Shown here piece after piece: positions 57,726 through 64,000 of a stretch of DNA of 64,000 bases (position 1 is the first letter of the stretch; every line of letters starts with the position of its first letter). A program made the position numbers and the translations under genes. This DNA is from Platycnemis pennipes. Lineage: Eukaryota > Arthropoda > Insecta > Odonata > Platycnemididae. Where the stretch lies: contig OW121855.1 in assembly GCA_933228895.1 (NCBI GenBank), forward strand, positions 34,920,698 to 34,984,697, written 5' to 3'. The notes beneath the pieces were generated by a model, which saw only the letters and a program-made list of their open reading frames with translations, did not search any database and was not told the origin of the DNA.

Positions 57726-58460
57726 TGTCCTTCTAAACATTGCTTAATCACTAGAACACTATTGATCCATTGACATTGGCTTTCTTATCACGCCTCAATT
57801 CCCATATTCTTCCAAACGGTAATTAGAATAATAATAATAATAAATGAAATAAATGTAATGTCCAGGCATTACTCAGTAGTTAATTTTGCTTGAGTAATAG
57901 AAGAACAATTTCCAGCCTAATTAGCTACTGAACGACCTGATATAGTAAAATGGAAATCTTTCGAATAAATACAATGAAATATATTCTAAAGAGTATGTAC
58001 TTTTTTCGTTGCAATTTTCACAATTTTACTGTTTCACCTCGAATATGACAAAATTAACCTTGATATTATTAATAAAGTTAATTTTTTTCCTGTCAGCAAA
58101 TAAATAATTAAAACTTTCACATTATATGTATCGTTTTCATTCTGGACGCAAGGGACAGAAAAACGCGATTCTATCAATAGAAAATATTCCATTTGAGTCC
58201 CCATTTCATTTGTGTCTCCAATTTGGAATAAGTTTAGAGCGTGAGAGCGCGAGGATTAAGTCATGAGTAAAAATATCATTTCATCTCCCAACGATAAAAT
58301 AATTACGCGGACGAAAAAAAGGCATTTCAAAACCCGCACGCCTCTATATAAAAGTTTACGACGAGAGTTCTCGGTTATTGTGGTACAGACCAATGCTATT
58401 TGAGAAAATCCCAGCATAATTTAAATTTTATAGTCTGCATAATTTTGTAATATATTTGCA
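57726..58460. other. AT-rich spacer with short (AAT)n tract
   Basis: AATAATAATAATAATAA at about 57829-57846. Otherwise nothing recognised. Confidence 0.5.
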
Positions 58461-58780
58461 TATGTTAAAATATGCTTTGGGCTGGATTATCCGGATCGGT
58501 TTATGCAGGAATACCGGGAAAAGAAAGCGTTCCGTGGATCCGAAGGGGGGTGCGGACCATTAATGGCACGGCTTGCATCTTCATTAGTGACATCATCGCC
58601 GCGGCTTCGAAGAATTTCGATAAGGAGCCAATGATGGCGGAGGATTTATTGGGTTACTCAGGGCAGCGCGGTGGGAGAGGAAGGAGGAAGGCAATCGCTT
58701 CATTTACGGGCCATAGATAGAATAAAGGGAGGAGAGGCACGTGTGGGAAGAGGGGCCGAGATGAAGAGGCAAATGTTGAA
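58461..58780. other. Small GC-rich patch with a plus-strand open segment
   Basis: 82 codons open at 58472-58720 (GIPGKESVPWIRRGVRTING, then FDKEPMMAEDLLGYSGQRGG). Composition is coding-like but I do not recognise it, and no splice-supported extension is evident. Confidence 0.3.
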
Positions 58781-60229
58781 ACAAACGAAGCGTCAATCGT
58801 AAATTCCAAGCGGGAAGAAATAAAAACAGTCCTCAATGATTTTTACGGGGTTGATAATGGAGAGAAGATTACTGATGTCTTTAATAAGGTGCTCCTAACG
58901 GTGATAAGTGAAACTCCATTACCGCCCCCTCAAGAAATCCACCGAATAATCCACCCAAAATGGTTCGCTCGCTGGGAAATTTCCGTAGCATTTCCAATAT
59001 TGCACTTTCTTCCGTAATCCTCAATAACCCACGCTTGAGAGTCAACCTAAACATAACTGCTCAATGTTGGTGGAAAATCCGACGACGAGAATTAGAACAG
59101 ACTTCCAGCGGTTATCTGACAACGGAGACGGTGAGAGGTAAGGGCTCCCTTACGGCTATGCAGAGATGACAAGAGAAAAAAGATGTATTGGACACTTTAG
59201 GAAGCCTTGATCATGCGCCATTTCATTGGTGAACAAGAAACGCAAAAGAGTTGATGAGACTGCTTGAGATCAAGGTGGTTGATTTTTGTGTCCGACGCCA
59301 TTTTACAGGTGGAAATTCCTCCATATGCCTCGTATGTTAAGCAAGTGGTTCAAATCTTCGTTTCATGTTTCAAAGGCACACCTACTCAACGTTGGAGATA
59401 CCCATAATTTAAAACATTGTTGGAAATAAAACCATAATATGACCGTTTAAATATGTTACTAAAATAATTTTCGTAGCCCAATATTTTGTCTCATTGTTAA
59501 TATATGAACAAAAATATAAATTTTATAGGGAGATATTCAATTTTTACACCACACAGAAAACTCTAACCCTATACCAAAATTATCTGCTCCCCAATATTAT
59601 GTCCCTCTTCATCTAATCCCTTTACTATCTATCACTAGTTGTCCCCTTCTTTTAGTGCCTTAATAATGCCTATCATACATTTCAATTAAATCATTCTTTC
59701 TCTCAAGTTCGCTCAAGCTTTAATGTTATAGGCAATAGTCTCAAGACTAGCATTAGCATGTACTTCCAATTTTTTACGCTGCTTCTGGAAAAATTATATA
59801 CGAGTAGATTATAAATGCGGCTATTTTGGGATTATATCGGTGGCATGAGAATCATTTTCAAACCATAGTAAACGAGTTTTAGAAAGCTGCCAATTACCAG
59901 GTGGAAATAACCCATCTGGTGAATGCCAACTATGTGGCCTGCTTTCATGACCAAGGGAGACCATAATTTCGAAACATTTCAGTTAATTTAGTTAATCATA
60001 TGGTATTTCTACCCAATGTCAACCTACGAGCCATGCATGAGACCAGTCTGATCTCGGGGTTGAAATCTAATTCCAAACTTAAAAATATTTGGAAATCGAA
60101 TTCGAGTTAAACTGTTGATTCCACTAATATCATTGTATCAATGTGTCATAGAAGGACTGAAAGTTATTGTAGTGTGCATCTAAAGTATGCAGCCATGTCG
60201 TAGTGCACTTGATTATAGTGGTAGGGAAA
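58781..60229. other. Non-coding stretch
   Basis: No recognised family. Confidence 0.45.
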
Positions 60230-60545
60230 ACAAAAAGAACTGTTTCTGTAGCGTTGCGTAAGAGGATAGTGATGACGCTCAAATAGATAGAAAGAATAAT
60301 TAATACAGAATTTCTAAGAATAAAAGACGAAAATAGAATCTATCATGAAAATTCCGAAAAAAACTGTACAGTCCTATGGAAAGCATATTGAAGCACGAAC
60401 GCTAAGTGAAATTCTCGTCTAGGGAAATAAGAACTGGAATAATTTCAGGGGCAGACTACGGATGAGATTCTGAAGCTCGTAATGAAAGATGTAAAGGAAG
60501 GGAAATAAGTCAATACGAAGAGATAGGTTCCATAGATTAATGGAA
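60230..60545 (+). mobile_element. LINE 3' coding fragment
   Basis: Plus strand reads, with stops, GRLRMRF and SSVMKDVKEGK, matching the GRPR.R....VMxDV block found at the C-terminus of endonuclease-reverse transcriptase LINEs (compare KGRLRMRFIHETSNKGCE in copy G). Flanks undefined. Confidence 0.45.
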
Positions 60546-62500
60546 TGGTGAGTTGCGTAAAATTATTTATCGGAATGATCGTTAGCAAGGATGATTGCTA
60601 TTGATACATTTGAATCAATTTTAACATCTCCTTAATGTAAAGCACAAAAAGTGAAAACTTATTACTTGAAACATGAAAAAGGAGAATAATACATCGGCGA
60701 ATACCGATAATGTGATCGTGTATTTGAAGAATCGAATCAATACTAATTGATAAAGTGGTAACCATACGATTGAGTTGAATTATTTTGTCCTTAGCATTTG
60801 GGGGAAGAATATTGATTTAACCGATTTATTCCCTACTTACGGATTGAACACGAGGTTAAATTTAGTGACCAGTGGTTCTGAGTTAGTTAACATACGCACG
60901 AACGCCATGCTCGCAAGCCTAAAGCCGAGAGCATAACATTTTACCGACGAACAATACGCAGTAAAGCATTATTTAATGAGTAAAACATACTACTTGGAAA
61001 ATGGAGTTATAAATTCCGTGCGAAATTCCGGCAAAACGCGGTGTGAAACGGATGCGCAAAGATAAAACTAATCATGCAACTATCTTTTTCGCCGCTTGCC
61101 GAAATTAAAGAAAAGGATAATACACGACACTTCCGCGGATATGACTAGCAAAAACATCTTTTTATCTCTGAAAGAATTGCGAGTTGATATTTCCCTGCTT
61201 TTTCCGTGATAAGCCAATGATAAACCTGTCCAGTTGTTAAACTTGCAGTAGAGAATTTCGAATTCATGAAATTGAAAACACGACCTCTCCATAAGTTTAT
61301 AGATACTTACACCGCCTAGTGGAGGAATCTAATGTCAATGTTTTTTATTCAGTCGTACTGCAAAGGTGGAATTATTGGACACGCTGGACGCACTAACTTG
61401 AGAGCGGGGACCGGAGCAGGTGGGACGCAAGTGGCCGCTTCAATTTTCGTTCACTGGCTCAAACGCTTCTGGTGCAGACTTCAAATTGTGTAATAGTGAC
61501 GACGAATATGAAGGGTATATCGTGACTTCCGGCTGCAAAAAGGTTTTGAGTTGTTCAAATCCACCCAACCCAGTGGGGTTGAACGAAAATTTTTCAGAAA
61601 TAATGACTGGATAATTTTATTGGTCGTTACAGATGTTTGCTTTTTTCGAGGAGTGGATTTTTTAAAGCATCAAAAATGTTAGTTCCTCTAGAATTATATG
61701 ACCGACTGAGAAAAAAATAAATACATCTTTCATCAGTTTTTGAAGAAAAAATGGAAGGCAGAAAGCACATCCTAGGAAACTACAAAAAAAAGGTCACGCT
61801 TAAAAAACTCTACCCATTTATAATATCTCATGATAGAATTTAACTAACGCTGTATTGAGATTGGATCCTAAATAGAAAATTTCCAATTCTTAACTGAGTA
61901 CATAGTTCCTCCAGAAACTAAGTAAGCCCATGCTGCGTGGATTTCTTCGTCCGGAACTTCCCCAGAAATCGTTACCGACTCGGAATGAGAGAGAAACTGG
62001 ACCCAAAGATCAATATGCATGTACAATTTTAAAAGTATTCAGGTAAAATGAATAAATTTCATTCACTACCGACACAATGAAACCGAAAAGCTGTTTTTAA
62101 AACAATCATGGAAAATTAAGTAAAACTGGAGCGGAGTGCAAGTAAAATATAATTTGCAATTCAGTTAACCGCCAGCGCGTCAAAATAAACTCATTTCCAG
62201 TTGTGTTTAGGTCATATCTGACATTGACTTTCAACTCATTAGATTATTGATTTTTCGCAAACTTCTTCGGGGAAAAAAGCATTCGTTTGCTGTAAAGTTC
62301 CTTATGATGTTTCTACTTTTTGCGTGATAATGTGTAAGGGTCTTGGTATCGCATTCGATCATTGAAGGCAAAGCTGCATTTCATACGCATTATGGGGGTT
62401 GTGAATGCATTCCAGTGATGCTGTGCATACGGAATTATCTTTATGGTAATAGGGAAAGTGTATTATAAGCAAGAGTTGACGGATGCGGGGCTATGAACTA
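60546..62500. other. AT-rich non-coding stretch
   Basis: About 1.9 kb with no recognised frame or repeat. Confidence 0.5.
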
Positions 62501-62800
62501 CAGATGGGGATTTGGTTGGTGAGGCGACTGGAGCACTGACTTCCCATTCCGGAGGCCCGGATTCGAGTCTCGACAGTGGCGGAGATTTTTTAGTATCACA
62601 CCGGTTCCTTCTTGAGTTCTCTGTAGTTAGCACTTCCAGTTCAAAACCTTTTCTGTCGAATGAGAAGTTGAAGAGTGGGCCTCTTGATGTATCTTTTTTA
62701 TATAGACTAAAGCAAACGCCGGGTTTCGCGCCAACCCTCCTCCGTTCCCGAAAAACTTCTTCCTGTACCCAAATATCCACCTACCCTGAATAGGTAATAC
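62501..62800 (+). repeat. tRNA-derived SINE, family S1 (diverged copy)
   Basis: Head GATTTGGTTGGTGAGGCGAC (A-box), GGAGGCCCGGATTCGAGTCT (B-box GGATTCGAGTC). The body contains AACGCCGGGTTTCGCGCCAA and CCTCCTCCG, diverged S1 words. Frames on both strands (62463-62780, 62512-62793) are SINE sequence. Confidence 0.7.
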
Positions 62801-62854
62801 AAGTAACTTTAGCCATCTGTGGTCCTTCCCGATAATTTAAATCTAAGCAGTGTC

Positions 62855-63110
62855 AAATATTTTTCATTGGTTAACTGGCCACTGCTTAAGTGCATTGTGG
62901 AGACCGTTCGAGTTCAGTACTCAGTCCTTCGGATGGGACGTTAAACCATTACCCCCTTGGAGTCTTTCATGAAGAACATGCTAATGCCGACGCCGGGTTT
63001 CTCTCCACCCTTTCTCCTTACCCTTCTCTTTCAATCCTTATACCTTTCCTCCCTGTTTGGTGCGCATTCAAGTGCGGGGAAGACTTGAAAACACAGATGA
63101 AATGAGCAGA
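62855..63110 (+). repeat. SINE family S1, head-truncated copy
   Basis: TTCATTGGTTAACTGGCCAC, GATGGGACGTTAAACC, CATGCTAATGCCGACGCCGG, GTTTCTCTCCACCCTTTCTC and AGACTTGAAAACACAGATGA in the same order as 32270-32490. Lacks the tRNA-like head. In tandem with the copy just before it. Confidence 0.85.
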
Positions 63111-63189
63111 GCCAATGGCGCAACCACTTCGTAAAGATATGTATAGTACCTCGGTGTACGCACACGCTGTGCATTCGTGCCTGTGAGCG

Positions 63190-63830
63190 CCAGCTGAAGT
63201 GTCGAAAGAGGAGTCAACTTCACGCGCCATATGCCGCGATTTAACGTCAAGGTCCGTGTCCGGATGGCCACCAAGCCACCCTCCCAAGCAACCTCCCACC
63301 CCTAATGTCAGACACCACGGCGGGAGGAGGCTTATCGAGCCTCCAAAGAGGAGCGGCCAACGGCATGGCAAATGGCCCTCCCCCTTCCTTCTGCCCCTCA
63401 TGGCCACAAATGGCCAACGAGTGGTTTCCTCTTTTTTTCCTTTATAAGTGGACCGTCAGGAGGTGAAATGGGCGATTCCGAGACTGTCCTAACGACTCGC
63501 GTCTTCAATTGTTATTGCGGGGCGGAGCCAGGGAAGACGGACCCCGGCCCTGCCGTCACCACCTCTTGAAATGGGATGGGCCTCAAGTGACCATCAAAAG
63601 GCCGCTCTTTCCCCGGAAGAGATACGGCGGGGCTCAAGGCGGCCGACCGTTCGGTAGCATAAGGTCCGGTCCGTGTCGGGGGAAAGGGAGTGAGTGGATC
63701 GGAGACGAAAATGAACTCCAATTGAATAAAGCCGAAGTGAGTGCGGTGAATCCACACAGAAATTTCCCAAAAGAAAAGGGCGCCCTTATTTTGCGAGAAT
63801 TCTATGACCAATGTGAAACTCTCTAAATTT
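63190..63830. other. GC-rich segment
   Basis: GC- and CpG-rich with many GGCC and CCTCCC words. Overlapping long frames on both strands (63018-63407 minus, 63509-63826 plus, 63512-63961 minus) reflect low stop density in GC-rich DNA. No product recognised. Confidence 0.4.
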
Positions 63831-64000
63831 CCGATTTGTGTCTTTTTGCTCTTACGCATTGTTAACGAGACTATGCTAGCATAAGAAAGATGCACAAGGT
63901 AGCTATTTTTTCTTCGAAAGGTTGGATTTGCAAATATGTCGTTTGTAATGAAATGGTGCATGCGGTGAAGTAATTGTCGTAGGCCACTAAATTCAAAAAC

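Noticed and set aside
63018..63961. Overlapping 105-149 codon frames at the window end
   Set aside because: Frames on both strands of GC-rich DNA, one running through a SINE; no domain recognised.
1..64000. CRISPR array, rRNA genes, bacterial operons, phage or intact viral genes
   Set aside because: No regularly spaced repeats, no rRNA core sequences, no ribosome-binding-site gene packing and no viral structural or replication gene recognised on either strand.

Overview
The window looks like non-coding, repeat-dense nuclear DNA of a eukaryote, most likely an arthropod and probably an insect. It is AT-rich, has no operon-like gene packing, and every long protein similarity I can support belongs to a transposable element. 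No complete host gene, intact tRNA or rRNA gene, or CRISPR array was recognised. The species cannot be fixed from the sequence; the insect guess rests on the types of element present.

Layout. 0-4.4 kb holds two same-strand copies of one non-LTR retrotransposon family (called NL1 here; its 3' end has a CTACC/GGTAG hairpin), the second split by a 234-bp solo LTR. 4.4-11.3 kb is a nested pile: TTAA-flanked MITEs, two copies of a ~0.5-kb repeat with AATGGGG termini, fragments of NL1 and of a second family NL2 (3' end with an AATCCTAGGATT palindrome), and an NL2 copy inserted antisense into an older LINE. 12.9-18 kb has a further NL1 fragment, a 1.28-kb element with TTA duplications and long TIRs, a pyrimidine-rich GC island and tRNA-derived SINE heads. 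18-33 kb has the third AATGGGG-repeat copy, a hammerhead-like motif, GC islands, SINEs, a 388-bp TTAA MITE and a 491-bp retroposon-like unit. 34-36 kb is a degraded antisense NL2 element. 40.4-43.0 kb is an essentially full-length but inactivated piggyBac transposon with TIRs and TTAA duplications. 44.1 kb has a 143-bp inverted repeat enclosing a second hammerhead-like motif. 46-48 kb is a CR1/Jockey-like LINE with an internal deletion; 48-50 kb and 56-58 kb are antisense LINE remnants; 60 kb has another LINE 3' fragment. The last 2 kb carry two SINEs and a GC-rich segment.

The nesting gives a relative history. NL1 and related LINEs are old and full of stops. They were later hit by a solo LTR, an NL2 copy and a TTAA MITE. 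For the MITE, a second NL1 fragment in the same window preserves the unoccupied target site. The most unusual signals are the two hammerhead-like structures with compensating stems, several perfect 13-24 bp inverted repeats with very short loops, and the TTAA-element guild around a piggyBac carcass.
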